A stretch of 64,000 nucleotides of DNA, from the NCBI GenBank assembly GCA_910575245.1, contig CAJTEN010000020.1, forward strand, positions 1 to 64,000, read 5' to 3'. The DNA comes from Clostridia bacterium (lineage in GTDB: Bacteria; Bacillota; Clostridia; Lachnospirales; Lachnospiraceae). This document shows positions 33,456 to 43,069 of the stretch, piece after piece. The notes under the pieces are model-generated. The model was not told where the DNA came from. It worked only from the letters and a program-made list of their open reading frames with translations, and did not search any database. Made by a program: the position numbers and the translations under genes. Position 1 is the stretch's first letter; every line of letters begins with the position of its first letter.

Positions 33456-36023
33456 TCACACCACTTCCCGCAATCTCTCCACGATCGACTTCCTGTTCAT
33501 CTCCCAGGCCAGCACCTGCGACATCACCACGCACAGTCCGGCCGAGATTCCCACAAAAATCGCAAACGCCTGCACAAACGCTCCCGCCGAAAAATTAAAT
33601 CCAGGTCTTTCCCCAACGGTATACGCCAGCACCGCTCCCACGGCCGTCGCCAGCCCCAGCGCCACACCGACAAGCCCGGCATACTTTTCGAAAATATCCC
33701 TCTTCATCTGCCGTCCCGTCATCCCGATGGACTGCATGGCCGCATATTCCACCTTCCTGGCCATCACATCCGTAGTCACCGTGTTTACCATATTAGCCAC
33801 GCCGATCAGCCCAACGATCACCGAAAGCATGATGCCGAAAGCCGTCATTGCCCGCTTCGTCTCCATATTCATTACCCGGCTCAGATAAGCGGCTTCCAGG
33901 GAAAGCTGCAGATTTCCGTCCTTTTCCACAAGTTCTGCGACCGCCTCGTACTGCTCCCGGTCGGAAAGCGCCGTCCCGTCCTTACCTTCTCCTGACGCAT
34001 TAAAGCAGATGCTTCCCACCAGATCTTCATAATTCGTATAAATCTCCCGGAACACCCCGTCCGTAAGCCAGATATTAATGGATCCCAAGTTACCCGTACC
34101 GTAAATATCATGGCTATTTACCAACGCCATGACCGTAAACTCCCGTTCTACATAACGTTCTGCCGCACTGTCATAGAAACTGACTGTCACTTGGTCGCCC
34201 GCGTGCACCTGATACGCCATCCCCTCACTCTGCTCCATGTCATTGTTATAATAAGAACGGTTGTAGATCAGATAATTCCCCTGGGCAAACTGTTCTGCAT
34301 TAAGTTCTCCCTCCAGCAGAGTAAAATATTGACTTTCATGGTCAAGATAATCCGCATCCATACCGGACACGGTGACCGGATAATTTCCCCGTTCATTTTT
34401 TCCGGGAAGAGTGTGCCAGGGATCCCCTCCCCACTTCTGTTCCATGCTTTCCACATAAGCCTGCCTGTCACGGGCCAGTTCTCCCTGTGCGGCAATCTCT
34501 CCACTTGACGTTTTGTAGAAATACCCTCCCTTATCAACAATCCAGTCCGGCTGCGTCCTGGCTATATAAAAAATCCGGAAATCCTCCACAAACTCCAGGT
34601 CTTTGATCTGCTGCACCAAATCCTGGCTGACAGGCTGATAGGGCTCCTCCGCTCCATAGAAAGCTGCCTTCTGCCCTATCCGGAAATCCGTCCCGTTGTA
34701 CGCCGCCGTCTGCACCTCCACGGAATACCCCATCGACACCGTATACACCACCAGAAACAGAATACCGCTTAAGGCAAAGGAAATAACCGAAAAAACACCC
34801 TTTTTCTTCCTCCCCCGGTATCTTGCCGCTTCCACAGGAGAGATCGTGCTAGCGATCCGAAAAGGCTTCATGGTACTGATAAATACCGTGATCCAGGAAA
34901 ATACAGCCCCCAGCACAAACACCTGTCCGAATCCCGCCGGCTTATAAAAGGAAGCGATCCCATCCGCAAAAGACTCCATCACCGATCCGGCCGCCATCCG
35001 TCCAATCCCATAACCGCTGGTCCCGCCGAGCAGAATACCAATCAGCGCGATCCGGTTCATCTGCCACAGCAGCATCCGCCGCAGCTGCCGTCTTGTCATA
35101 CCGATAGTCTTCAGTTCCCCGTAGAAACGGATATCATTCTCAATCGATATATCAAATACATTGTAGATAAAAAAATACCCGCAGAGCATCACGCACAAAA
35201 GAAGCAGCACGACCGGAGCCAGAGCCGCGTACGTCATATCACTGGACTTGTACTGCCTGCCGTTGCCCCCGGCCTGCTCATTCACCTCAATCAGCTTTTC
35301 TTCCTTATCTGCTCCAAGCTTCAGAGGATTGTAATTATTAAGTTTCACGTAAATGTGGTCATACCCCTTAGGCAATCCCGGATTATACGCAGCGATAAAA
35401 GCTTCTCCCGTATAGATCTCCTCGTAGATATCCGAAACACCGCGCAGCGGATTTTTATAATAACCGCACACCGTCATGGGAATGACACGTTCCACCTGCT
35501 CTCCCTCTGCTTCTCCCTGTACCAGCACCACCAGGTCGTAGGAAACATCCAATTCCTCTCCCAGGCCCAGACGCTCGGACATCGTGTCGGACAGCAGAAT
35601 CTCATCCGCGCTTTCCGGATATCTGCCTTTGACCAGATCCACCATATTCTTCTCATAGTGTACCTCATCTGCGGCGAACAGTCTTACATCCAATCCGGAA
35701 AATTCCTCGTTATGCAGATAGCTGGTGCTGCATCTTCTGGCATAAGCCGCCCAGTCCACCTGCGGCAGGGCCTTCGCCCGCGCAAGAATCTCCTCGTCCC
35801 CAAAGATCATGGCGCTGTCCGCACCCGGTCCCGGCGACGCCCCCATGGAGCGCGTCATCGCCTGCATAAACCCGATTCCCACCGTAAAGATCACGACGAT
35901 CAGCACCGCAGTCAGCGTCACGGCCAGCACCGCAAGCCTGTTTCTCACCGGATGCGCCCTGTAGTCATCCGCCGCCAGTTCTTTTTCCAGTTTCCCGTTA
36001 GAATTCCGAAACAGAATACTCAT
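33456..36023 (-). CDS. Large FtsX-type ABC permease (two FtsX modules)
   Basis: An 855-residue permease. One N-terminal helix (about 35-55) is followed by an extracytoplasmic domain of about 200 residues. Three helices follow (about 270-400) with the FtsX signature region YGELKTIGMTRRQLRRML. A second helix then precedes another large outer domain, and there are three C-terminal helices with VEYAAMQSIGMTGRQMKRDI. It forms a transporter with the ATPase whose stop it overlaps by 4 bp. Together with the downstream two-component genes it resembles peptide-sensing or detoxifying ABC modules. Its substrate is unknown. Confidence 0.88.
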   Translation of the reverse strand: MSILFRNSNGKLEKELAADDYRAHPVRNRLAVLAVTLTAVLIVVIFTVGIGFMQAMTRSMGASPGPGADSAMIFGDEEILARAKALPQVDWAAYARRCSTSYLHNEEFSGLDVRLFAADEVHYEKNMVDLVKGRYPESADEILLSDTMSERLGLGEELDVSYDLVVLVQGEAEGEQVERVIPMTVCGYYKNPLRGVSDIYEEIYTGEAFIAAYNPGLPKGYDHIYVKLNNYNPLKLGADKEEKLIEVNEQAGGNGRQYKSSDMTYAALAPVVLLLLCVMLCGYFFIYNVFDISIENDIRFYGELKTIGMTRRQLRRMLLWQMNRIALIGILLGGTSGYGIGRMAAGSVMESFADGIASFYKPAGFGQVFVLGAVFSWITVFISTMKPFRIASTISPVEAARYRGRKKKGVFSVISFALSGILFLVVYTVSMGYSVEVQTAAYNGTDFRIGQKAAFYGAEEPYQPVSQDLVQQIKDLEFVEDFRIFYIARTQPDWIVDKGGYFYKTSSGEIAAQGELARDRQAYVESMEQKWGGDPWHTLPGKNERGNYPVTVSGMDADYLDHESQYFTLLEGELNAEQFAQGNYLIYNRSYYNNDMEQSEGMAYQVHAGDQVTVSFYDSAAERYVEREFTVMALVNSHDIYGTGNLGSINIWLTDGVFREIYTNYEDLVGSICFNASGEGKDGTALSDREQYEAVAELVEKDGNLQLSLEAAYLSRVMNMETKRAMTAFGIMLSVIVGLIGVANMVNTVTTDVMARKVEYAAMQSIGMTGRQMKRDIFEKYAGLVGVALGLATAVGAVLAYTVGERPGFNFSAGAFVQAFAIFVGISAGLCVVMSQVLAWEMNRKSIVERLREVV

Positions 36024-36739
36024 GCCTGCACCTCCCTTCCGAGGCTGCCGCTCATGTTATCCGGCTCTCCTTGCTCTCTCACCAGCCTGCCGTCTTCTAT
36101 ATGGATCACCCGGTCCGCCAGCTGCGCGATAGCGTCGTTGTGGGTGATCATAATGATCGTCTGGTTAAATTCCCTGGACGTCATTTTCAACAGTCCCATC
36201 ACCTCCGCACTGGTCCTGGAATCCAGATTCCCTGTCGGCTCATCCGCCAGAAGCACTGCCGGTTTGGCCGCAATGGCCCTGGCAATGGACACTCTCTGCT
36301 GCTGCCCGCCGGAGAGCTGGTTGGGATACCGGTCCATCTTCCCTTCGATTCCCAGCTGCCCGCAGATCCGGGCGATATAATTCCGGTCCGGTTTCCTGCC
36401 GTCCAGCCTGATGGGAAGCACGATATTCTTATACACATTCTGTACCGAGATCAGATTGTAATTCTGAAAGACAAATCCGATATTCCTGCGGCGGAACACC
36501 GTCAGCTCCTCCTTCGACATTTCCATGACCGAGTGCCCGTCTATAATGACCTCCCCCGCATCTGCATAGTCCAGCCCGCCGATCAGATTGAGCAGCGTTG
36601 TCTTGCCGCTGCCCGACGTCCCCACGATAGCCGTAAAGCTGCCCTTTTCAATGCCGAAACTGACATCGTCCACCGCCCGGACCAGATTCTCCCCGCTGCC
36701 GTAGTATTTCTTAAGATGTACTGCCCTCAAAATTTCCAT
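36020..36739 (-). CDS. ABC transporter ATP-binding protein (MacB/LolD type)
   Basis: A 239-residue ATPase with Walker A GTSGSGKTT, Q-loop FQNYN, signature LSGGQQQR, Walker B VLLADEPTGNLD and H-loop ITHND. The start at 36739 (MEILRAVHLKKYYG) follows AAGGAGAG. The longer frame adds 25 non-family residues. First gene of a four-gene set (ATPase, permease, response regulator, kinase), with ATGA coupling to the permease. Confidence 0.93.
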   Translation of the reverse strand: MEILRAVHLKKYYGSGENLVRAVDDVSFGIEKGSFTAIVGTSGSGKTTLLNLIGGLDYADAGEVIIDGHSVMEMSKEELTVFRRRNIGFVFQNYNLISVQNVYKNIVLPIRLDGRKPDRNYIARICGQLGIEGKMDRYPNQLSGGQQQRVSIARAIAAKPAVLLADEPTGNLDSRTSAEVMGLLKMTSREFNQTIIMITHNDAIAQLADRVIHIEDGRLVREQGEPDNMSGSLGREVQA

Positions 36740-36864
36740 ACTGCATGTCTCTCCTTGTCTGTCATTTTTCCAAAAAGCATGTTGTGCGTCAACCGCTGTA
36801 TTCATCATAGACAAGGGATGTTACAATCCGGTTACAAATGGAGAGATTTCTGCAGAAACACAGG

Positions 36865-37299
36865 TCAGGATTTGCTCCCTTCGTTCCTGTCAGCAAAATC
36901 ATTGACCACCCATTCTCCCATCTTCCGGGAACCAATGCGCCTGAGCACCTTCCTTTCAGACAATCTCTGGAGAATTCTTTTTACCGTACTTTCCGAGCAT
37001 TGCATGACTTCTGCCAGTTCCCGCCTTGTCAGATCCGGTTCTCTGCGAAGCTGCTGCAGAAGCTGTCTTTCCCGGTCCGATAATTTTATTGGGTCATTTA
37101 TTGGGTCATTTATTGGGTCATCCTGTTCCGATGCGATTGCAAAAGTGCCGCTGATATGCATTGCGCGGTTATGCAGTCCATGGCATTCCTCAAGCAGCAG
37201 ATTTCGCAAAAAAAGATCCAAATACTCTGTTGTCTCGTGAATACCCAGTTTGAAGTTGTTATAATTCTTTCGCCCTATTTTCCCCGCACTCAGGACTCT
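36865..37299 (-). pseudogene. C-terminal fragment ending in a winged helix, parent protein uncertain
   Basis: The frame is open from about 37299 with no convincing start codon. It contains GKIGRKNYNNFKLGIHET, then YLDLFLRNLLLEECHGLHNR, then a linker in which DPIN is encoded three times by a 15-bp tandem repeat (about 37080-37120). A winged helix follows (LSDRERQLLQQLRREPDLT, ELAEVMQCSESTVKRILQRL). This order occurs at the C-terminus of some Fic-type and AlbA-type proteins of Clostridia, so I read it as the tail of a gene whose N-terminus has been lost. Alternatively it starts at a TTG near 37221 as a small regulator. Confidence 0.45.
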
Positions 37300-37314
37300 C
37301 CTCCTCTCTCATGA

Positions 37315-38649
37315 TTACCTGTTTTTCAGATACCGTTTCAGAAGAAACGCACAGAAATAAGGAAATGTGTAAATCTGATCGTCATATCCCACATTGCCGC
37401 CCGTAAATTTAATCCCGTAGCGGATATCCTCATACTTTTCACTCTGGATCAACGTCCGCAGCGATTTCGCCCGGCCGTTCGTCGCTTTCACCTCCACAGG
37501 AATCAACTCCCGGGCCGTCCGGACAAAAAAGTCCTCCTCCAATGTAGAATCCTCACGCTTATAATAATACAGGTCATAGCCGCTCTTCACGAACGCCTCT
37601 CCTACGACATTCTCATACAGCGCCCCTTTATAGACGCCCATATTCCGGTTGGCCCGCAGATCCTCCTGTGCCTCCTCATCCAGAATGGCCACAAGCAGAC
37701 CGCTGTCCGCGAAATAAATCTTATATTTCGTCTCGTCGAAATTCCCTTTCAGCGGAAGCTCCGGAAAATGCATACAATAGCATAGATTGACCATGCCTGC
37801 ATCTGCCAGCCACTCGATACATCCTCTGTAATCCTTAAACCGTGCGCCGGACGCCACTTTTGAGATCTGGAACTTCTTGTTGTCTTTCGCCAGCTGCACC
37901 GGAATCTGCCGGAAGACATTGAGAATCCTTGTCTGACCCATGCCCTCTGCGTATTTGCGGACATCTTCCTCATAATCCGCAAGCAGCTGTCTCTGAATCG
38001 CCAGCGAACCTTCGAAACTGTCTTTTACAATATATTCCCTGACTACGGCAGGCATCCCGCCCAGAATACAGTAGTCCAGAAACAAGCCGCCATAAACGGA
38101 CAGTTCCGCCTCGTTAAAGGGCTTCTCTTCCTTCATATGCGCCAGCAAGTCCTCCGAAACGGATTCTTCATACCCCTTTGCCCACAAGAATTCCTCAAAG
38201 TCAAGGGAATACATCTCATAATCCGTCTTATAACCCACACTGTTGCTCTCTATCCTTCCGTAATGAATGCCCATCATGGAACCGCTGCATATAACGTCAA
38301 ACTGTCCCTCCTGCGCAAAAAACTTAAGTGCCGTGGCAATCTCCGGAAATTCCTGCAATTCATCAAAAAAGAGCAGGGTCGCCCCTCCTTCGAACCGTTT
38401 CGACGGATCTATCCGTGAGATATTCCGAATCAGATCTGCCGGCTTATAACCGTCTGCAGTGATCCTCCTATACTTTGGCTCTTCCACAAAATTGATCTCC
38501 ACCACAGATTTATAATGCTGCTTTCCGAATCTTCTGACCGATTCCGTCTTGCCCACCTGACGCGGTCCCCTGATCACCAAAGGTTTCCTTTGCGGATCGT
38601 CCTTCCACTCTGTCAGAAACGTATCTATTTTTCGTTTCAGATAAATCAT
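37315..38649 (-). CDS. AAA_14/DUF4143 ATP-binding protein
   Basis: A 444-residue ATPase. The N-terminal AAA domain has Walker A GPRQVGKTE and Walker B TLLFFDELQEFP, and continues with a sensor segment VICSGSMMG. The C-terminal half is the DUF4143 domain with a PD-(D/E)XK-like end (FFVRTARELIPVEVKAT). Families of this kind are abundant in anaerobes and their role is unsettled. The start at 38649 (MIYLKRKIDTFL) has GAGGG upstream. Monocistronic, with three direct repeats just ahead of it. Confidence 0.88.
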   Translation of the reverse strand: MIYLKRKIDTFLTEWKDDPQRKPLVIRGPRQVGKTESVRRFGKQHYKSVVEINFVEEPKYRRITADGYKPADLIRNISRIDPSKRFEGGATLLFFDELQEFPEIATALKFFAQEGQFDVICSGSMMGIHYGRIESNSVGYKTDYEMYSLDFEEFLWAKGYEESVSEDLLAHMKEEKPFNEAELSVYGGLFLDYCILGGMPAVVREYIVKDSFEGSLAIQRQLLADYEEDVRKYAEGMGQTRILNVFRQIPVQLAKDNKKFQISKVASGARFKDYRGCIEWLADAGMVNLCYCMHFPELPLKGNFDETKYKIYFADSGLLVAILDEEAQEDLRANRNMGVYKGALYENVVGEAFVKSGYDLYYYKREDSTLEEDFFVRTARELIPVEVKATNGRAKSLRTLIQSEKYEDIRYGIKFTGGNVGYDDQIYTFPYFCAFLLKRYLKNR

Positions 38650-38741
38650 AGCGGCCCTCACTCCTTTATCGACACGGGTTTTGGTACCCTTCCTTAACAA
38701 TAGTATATGCCGTTTCCTCAAAAAACACAACTTGATCACAA

Positions 38742-38820
38742 AAAATGAGGGAATTATTTACTTATTATTGCTATAAAATGAGGAAATTATTTCCCTTGTT
38801 ATCAAAAAAATGAGGGAATC
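38742..38820. repeat. Three direct repeats upstream of the AAA_14 gene
   Basis: AAAATGAGGGAATTATTT (38742), AAAATGAGGAAATTATTT (38775) and AAAATGAGGGAATC (38807) recur every 32-33 bp, about three helical turns. They lie 90-170 bp upstream of the start and may be binding sites for a regulator. Confidence 0.6.
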
Positions 38821-38893
38821 GCGCACCAAACAACACCTGCTGTACAATTCCACACTCCGAAAATAAACACAGCTTTTAAAACAGAGCAATAGC

Positions 38894-38934
38894 GAAAACG
38901 GCCACACCCGGCTGCATCACAGCCGGATATGGCC
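38894..38934 (-). terminator. Terminator of the sugar-acid operon
   Basis: GGCCACACCCGGCTG pairs with CAGCCGGATATGGCC. On the minus strand it is followed by GTTTTCG. It lies 50 bp after the kdgK stop. Confidence 0.75.
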
Positions 38935-38984
38935 ATATATTTCAGGCGTTTTCACCTTATTCGCTTTTTTGCTATATCTGCTCT

Positions 38985-40082
38985 CTATCTCTGTACCCGC
39001 GCACCCGCGCCGCCCATGACCGCTTCCACTTCCTTCCGGCTGGCCATGGTGGTATCGCCCGGTGTTGTCATTGCCAGCGCACCATGCGCCGCGCCATAGT
39101 TAACTGCCGTCTCCGCATCGCCGGCCGTAATCAGGCCGTAGATCAAACCGGAGGCAAAAGAGTCGCCGCCTCCCACACGGTCCATAATCTCCAGTCCTTT
39201 GTAGTCCTTCGCCTTATAGATCTCGCCGTCCGCCCAACAGATCGCGCTCCAGTCGTTCACCGTAGCCGTCTTTACTTCACGCAGTGTGGTGGCAACCACC
39301 TTGAAATTCGGATAAACTTCCGCCGCATGATTGATCATCTTCTTATAGCCGTCCAGGTTCAGTTCTTTCAGGTTCTCATCGTTGCCCTCTATCTCGAAAC
39401 CAAGACATGCAGTGAAATCCTCCTCGTTTCCGATCATCACGTCCACATACTGCGCAATCTCCTTATTTACTTCCTGTGCCTTCTTTAGTCCGCCGATCGC
39501 GCTCCACATAGACGGTCTGTAATTCAGATCATAAGAAATCACCGTCCCATATTTCTTAGCCGTCCTGATCGCCGCAAGCACCGTCTCGCAGGACTGCTCG
39601 GAAAGAGCCGCATAAATCCCGCCGGTGTGTAGCCAGCGCACGCCCAGTTCCCCGAAAATATGCTCAAAGTCAAAATCCTCCGGCGTCGCCTTGGAAATCG
39701 CCGTATTCGCACGGTCAGAACACCCCACCGCGCCGCGGATGCCGAAGCCACGTTCCGTGAAGTTCAGTCCGTTCCTGCAGGTTCTGCCGATTCCGTCCGT
39801 TTTCATCCATTTGATCAGGGAAGTATCCACGCCGCCCTGAAGGATAAAATCTTCCATCAGCATACCGACTTCATTGTCCGCAAAAGCAGTAATAACACCT
39901 GTTCTTAATCCGAAACATCTCCTAAGACCGCGGACAACATTATACTCTCCGCCCCCTTCCCATGCCCGGAAACTTCTGGCCGTCCGGATCCTTCCCTCGC
40001 CCGGATCCAGGCGAAGCATTACCTCACCCAGTGATACCGCATCATATCTGCATTCTTTTTCAGGTCTTAAATTCAGTTCCAT
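38985..40082 (-). CDS. kdgK: 2-keto-3-deoxygluconate kinase (PfkB family)
   Basis: A 365-residue ribokinase-type enzyme with the N-terminal GGGEYNVVRGLRR substrate region and the C-terminal anion-hole/catalytic motif DRVGGGDSFASGL. It should phosphorylate 2-keto-3-deoxy-sugar acids with ATP, feeding the aldolase encoded 90 bp upstream. The start at 40082 (MELNLRPEKECR) follows GAGGG. The longer frame adds non-family residues. Last gene of the operon gntP, dehydratase, eda, kdgK, followed by a terminator. KDG is inferred as substrate from context. Confidence 0.88.
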   Translation of the reverse strand: MELNLRPEKECRYDAVSLGEVMLRLDPGEGRIRTARSFRAWEGGGEYNVVRGLRRCFGLRTGVITAFADNEVGMLMEDFILQGGVDTSLIKWMKTDGIGRTCRNGLNFTERGFGIRGAVGCSDRANTAISKATPEDFDFEHIFGELGVRWLHTGGIYAALSEQSCETVLAAIRTAKKYGTVISYDLNYRPSMWSAIGGLKKAQEVNKEIAQYVDVMIGNEEDFTACLGFEIEGNDENLKELNLDGYKKMINHAAEVYPNFKVVATTLREVKTATVNDWSAICWADGEIYKAKDYKGLEIMDRVGGGDSFASGLIYGLITAGDAETAVNYGAAHGALAMTTPGDTTMASRKEVEAVMGGAGARVQR

Positions 40083-40172
40083 ATTTCCCTCATTTCTGCA
40101 CACTCCTTTGCCGTACCCGGTCTGTGCCGAGTATGCCGGACACAAACCTCAAACTTCACTTATCCGGTCTTG

Positions 40173-40811
40173 TCATGCACGGATGGAAGCCGCCAGTTCC
40201 ACAGCTTCTTTCGTCAGCTCCTTAATCTTGTCAAACTCTCCGTTCCTGATCATATCCCCCTTCACCATCCAGCTTCCTCCGCAGCAGAGGATCTTATCAA
40301 AGGACAGATAATCCTTCAGGTTCTTCGCGCTGATCCCGCCCGTCGGCATGAATTTCACCATCGTGTAAGGTGCAGCCATTGCCTTGATCATGGCAACGCC
40401 GCCTGCCTGCTCCGCCGGGAAGAATTTTACTACTTTCATGCCCCTCTTCACAGCCTGTGCCACTTCGGAAGGCGTGATGCAGCCGGGGAATACCGGAATC
40501 TTCTTGTCCAGACAGTAATCTACGATTTCCGGATCAAAGCCCGGGCTTACGATAAACTTAGCGCCTGCCGCCACGGCACGGTCCACCTGCTCTATCGTCA
40601 ATACCGTACCCGCACCCACAAGCATCTCCGGATACTTCTCACTCATCAGGCGGATGGACGCTTCCGCCGCCTCCGTGCGGAATGTCACCTCCGCACAGGG
40701 CAGACCGCCTTCCGTCAACGCCTCAGCCAGCAGCAGCGCGTCCTTCGCGTCCTCCAGCACCACTACCGGCACTACACCAAACTCATGAAATTGTTCCTCA
40801 ATTGTCTTCAT
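40173..40811 (-). CDS. eda: KDPG/KHG aldolase
   Basis: A 212-residue class I aldolase with family motifs CAEVTFRTEAA, VGAGTVLTIEQ, FIVSPGFDPEIV, the Schiff-base Lys in KVVKFFPAEQAGG and KFMPTGGIS. It cleaves 2-keto-3-deoxy-6-phosphogluconate to pyruvate and glyceraldehyde-3-phosphate. The start at 40811 has GAGGAGA upstream. It lies between the dehydratase gene, separated by a long tandem-repeat spacer of about 450 bp, and kdgK. Confidence 0.92.
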   Translation of the reverse strand: MKTIEEQFHEFGVVPVVVLEDAKDALLLAEALTEGGLPCAEVTFRTEAAEASIRLMSEKYPEMLVGAGTVLTIEQVDRAVAAGAKFIVSPGFDPEIVDYCLDKKIPVFPGCITPSEVAQAVKRGMKVVKFFPAEQAGGVAMIKAMAAPYTMVKFMPTGGISAKNLKDYLSFDKILCCGGSWMVKGDMIRNGEFDKIKELTKEAVELAASIRA

Positions 40812-40844
40812 GCTTTCTTCTCCTCTTCTCATTCTCCTATCAGA

Positions 40845-41264
40845 AAACATTTAGTAACTCTTAGGCGGCGTCTTTTGACGCCTTAGAGTTTCTTAATGAT
40901 CCTCACAATTTTTCCCATGCAATTTCTCATCCATGCAGAGAATGCACGCATTTTGGGCATTCTCTTAAACATTTAGCAACTCTTAGGCGGCGTCTTTTGA
41001 CGCCTTAGAATTGCTTAATGATCCTCACAATTTTTCCCATACAATTTCTCATCCATGCAGAGAATGCACGCATTTTGGGCATTCTCTTAAACATTTAGCA
41101 ACTCTTAGGCGGCGTCTTTTGACGCCTTAGAGTTTCTTAATGATCCTCACAATTTTTCCCATACAATTTCTCATCCATGCAGAGAATGCACGCATTTTGG
41201 GCATTCTCTTAAACATTTAGCAACTCTTAGGCGGCGTCTTTTGACGCCTTAGAGTTTCTTAATG
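40845..41264. repeat. 122-bp tandem repeat, three full units and one partial
   Basis: Units begin at 40845, 40967, 41089 and 41211 (the last is 54 bp) and differ at only a few positions. Each unit carries hairpin 1 (ACTCTTAGGCGGCGTC / GACGCCTTAGAGT) and each full unit hairpin 2 (AGAGAATGCA / GCATTCTCT). The array fills the operon gap between the dehydratase stop and the eda start. Neither hairpin has a strong T-tract. A 13-codon frame with an ATG recurs in each full unit on the minus strand. Confidence 0.9.
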
Positions 41265-41266
41265 TT

Positions 41267-43009
41267 TTACTCCAGATAAGCCCCTTTCATCGGACTCGCC
41301 GCATGTTCACTGAACAGCCGCAGCACACCCTTCTTATACTTAGGTTCTCTCGGCTTCCAGTTCCCCCGCCGATCTTCCAGCACTGCTGCTATCTCCTCCA
41401 TGGATTTGCGTTCTCCCGCGATCCCGATGATATTCAGCTTCCGTTCTTCCACATCGATCTCAATCAGATCCCCTTCTTCCACAAGAGCGATCGGTCCGCA
41501 GTCTACCGCCTCCGGACTGCAGTGTCCGATCACCGGCCCTGTAGACGCACCGGAGAAACGGCCGTCCGTGATCAACGCAATGCTCTTTCCCAGTTCCTTA
41601 TCGCTGCTGATCGCCTCCGAAGTGTAGAACATCTCCGGCATACCGCTCCCTTTCGGTCCTTCATAACGGATAAATACCGCATCTCCTTTTTCCACCTTAT
41701 GCTTTAAGACCGCGTCCAGACATTCCTCCTCGCTGTCAAAAGGCCGCGCCCGCAAGATTGCCTTAAACATCTCTTTGGGGCAGGCCGTATGCTTGATGAC
41801 TGCCCCTTCCGGCGCCAAGTTGCCGCGCAGAACGGCAATGCTGCCGTCCGTCCCGATAGCCTTATCATAAGGCCGGATGATATCCTCTCTGATCAAAGAT
41901 ACCTTGTACCGCTGATTGAAATCCTGCAGCCATTTCTCACATCTCTCATAGAAGCCGTTCCGTTTCAGTTCCTCCAGATTTTCTCGAAGCGTCCTGCCCG
42001 TGACGGTCATCACATCCAGATGCAGATGCTCCTTGATCTCCTCCATGATCGCCGGCACGCCACCCGCATAGTAGAAGCACTCTGCCGGCCAGCGTCCCGC
42101 TGGACGCACATCCAGAAGATATCTGGCATTTCTGTGCAGCCTGTCAAACGTATCGCCTGTTATTTCAATGCCGAATTCATGGGCGATGGCCGGAATATGC
42201 AGCAGGCAGTTGGTGCTGCCCGAAACAGCCGCATGCACCAGAATCGCATTCTCAAAACTGTCCATAGTAAGCATTTCACTGGGTTTCAAATGCGGCATTG
42301 TGGCAAGCTTCACAGCCTGTGCCCCTGCCTCCCTGGCGAAAGCCAGCAGATCCGGACTCGTGGCAGGCATCAGCGCACTGCCCGGAAGCGCAAGACCCAG
42401 CGCCTCCGCCATAATCTGCATCGTGGAAGCCGTCCCGATGAAGGAACATGCCCCGCAGCTGGGACAGGCATTGCACTTTGCCCAGTTCAGCTTCTCCTCA
42501 TCGATCTCGCCGCGCTGATATTTCGCGCTGTACATACCAAGCTGCTCTAAAGTAAGCATTTCCGGTCCCGCATTCATCGTACCGCCCGGCACTACCACGG
42601 CAGGAACATCCGCCCTGGCCAGCCCCATCAGATTCCCCGGCATCCCCTTGTCACAGCTCGCCAGATAGACCGCCGCGTCAAAAGGCGTTGCGTTGGCATG
42701 GATCTCTATCATATTGGCGATCATCTCACGGCTCGCCAGACTATAATTGATCCCGTCCGTGCCCTGACTCTCACCGTCGCAGATATCCGTACAATAATAA
42801 CGCGCTCCGTACCCTCCTGCCTCCTCGATTCCCTTTCTGACTTCCTCCACCAGAATATTCAGATGCCCGCTTCCCGGATGGCTGTCGCCGTAGGTACTCT
42901 CGATCATCACCTGCACCTTTGAAAGATCCTCCGGCTTCCACCCTGTTCCGATCCGGAGCGGATCCAATTCCGGCGCCAGCTTACGCATTTCCTGACTTCT
43001 CAATTCCAT
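41267..43009 (-). CDS. IlvD/Edd-family dehydratase (probable sugar-acid dehydratase)
   Basis: A 580-residue Fe-S dehydratase of the IlvD/Edd family. Cysteine ligands lie in SCDKGMPG and CNACPSCGAC, with further conserved blocks SGSTNCLLH and DGRFSGASTGPVIGHCSPEA. IlvD itself makes branched-chain amino acids. Here the neighbours (gluconate-type permease, KDG kinase, KDPG aldolase, GntR) argue for dehydration of an aldonic acid such as gluconate to a 2-keto-3-deoxy acid. The exact sugar acid is not shown by the sequence. AAAGGAG precedes the ATG. Confidence 0.88.
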   Translation of the reverse strand: MELRSQEMRKLAPELDPLRIGTGWKPEDLSKVQVMIESTYGDSHPGSGHLNILVEEVRKGIEEAGGYGARYYCTDICDGESQGTDGINYSLASREMIANMIEIHANATPFDAAVYLASCDKGMPGNLMGLARADVPAVVVPGGTMNAGPEMLTLEQLGMYSAKYQRGEIDEEKLNWAKCNACPSCGACSFIGTASTMQIMAEALGLALPGSALMPATSPDLLAFAREAGAQAVKLATMPHLKPSEMLTMDSFENAILVHAAVSGSTNCLLHIPAIAHEFGIEITGDTFDRLHRNARYLLDVRPAGRWPAECFYYAGGVPAIMEEIKEHLHLDVMTVTGRTLRENLEELKRNGFYERCEKWLQDFNQRYKVSLIREDIIRPYDKAIGTDGSIAVLRGNLAPEGAVIKHTACPKEMFKAILRARPFDSEEECLDAVLKHKVEKGDAVFIRYEGPKGSGMPEMFYTSEAISSDKELGKSIALITDGRFSGASTGPVIGHCSPEAVDCGPIALVEEGDLIEIDVEERKLNIIGIAGERKSMEEIAAVLEDRRGNWKPREPKYKKGVLRLFSEHAASPMKGAYLE

Positions 43010-43069
43010 AATCCTGCGTCTCCTTTCCTGCTGTTATTCTTCTAAAACTATATAATTTCCTTTTCATCT

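Noticed and set aside
35355..37240. 341- and 389-codon plus-strand frames opposite the ABC transporter genes
   Set aside because: Antisense to genes with full ABC motifs; His/Arg/Gln-rich composition typical of shadow frames.
40845..41264. CRISPR array
   Set aside because: The whole 122-bp unit repeats, including the parts that would be spacers, and no cas gene is present.
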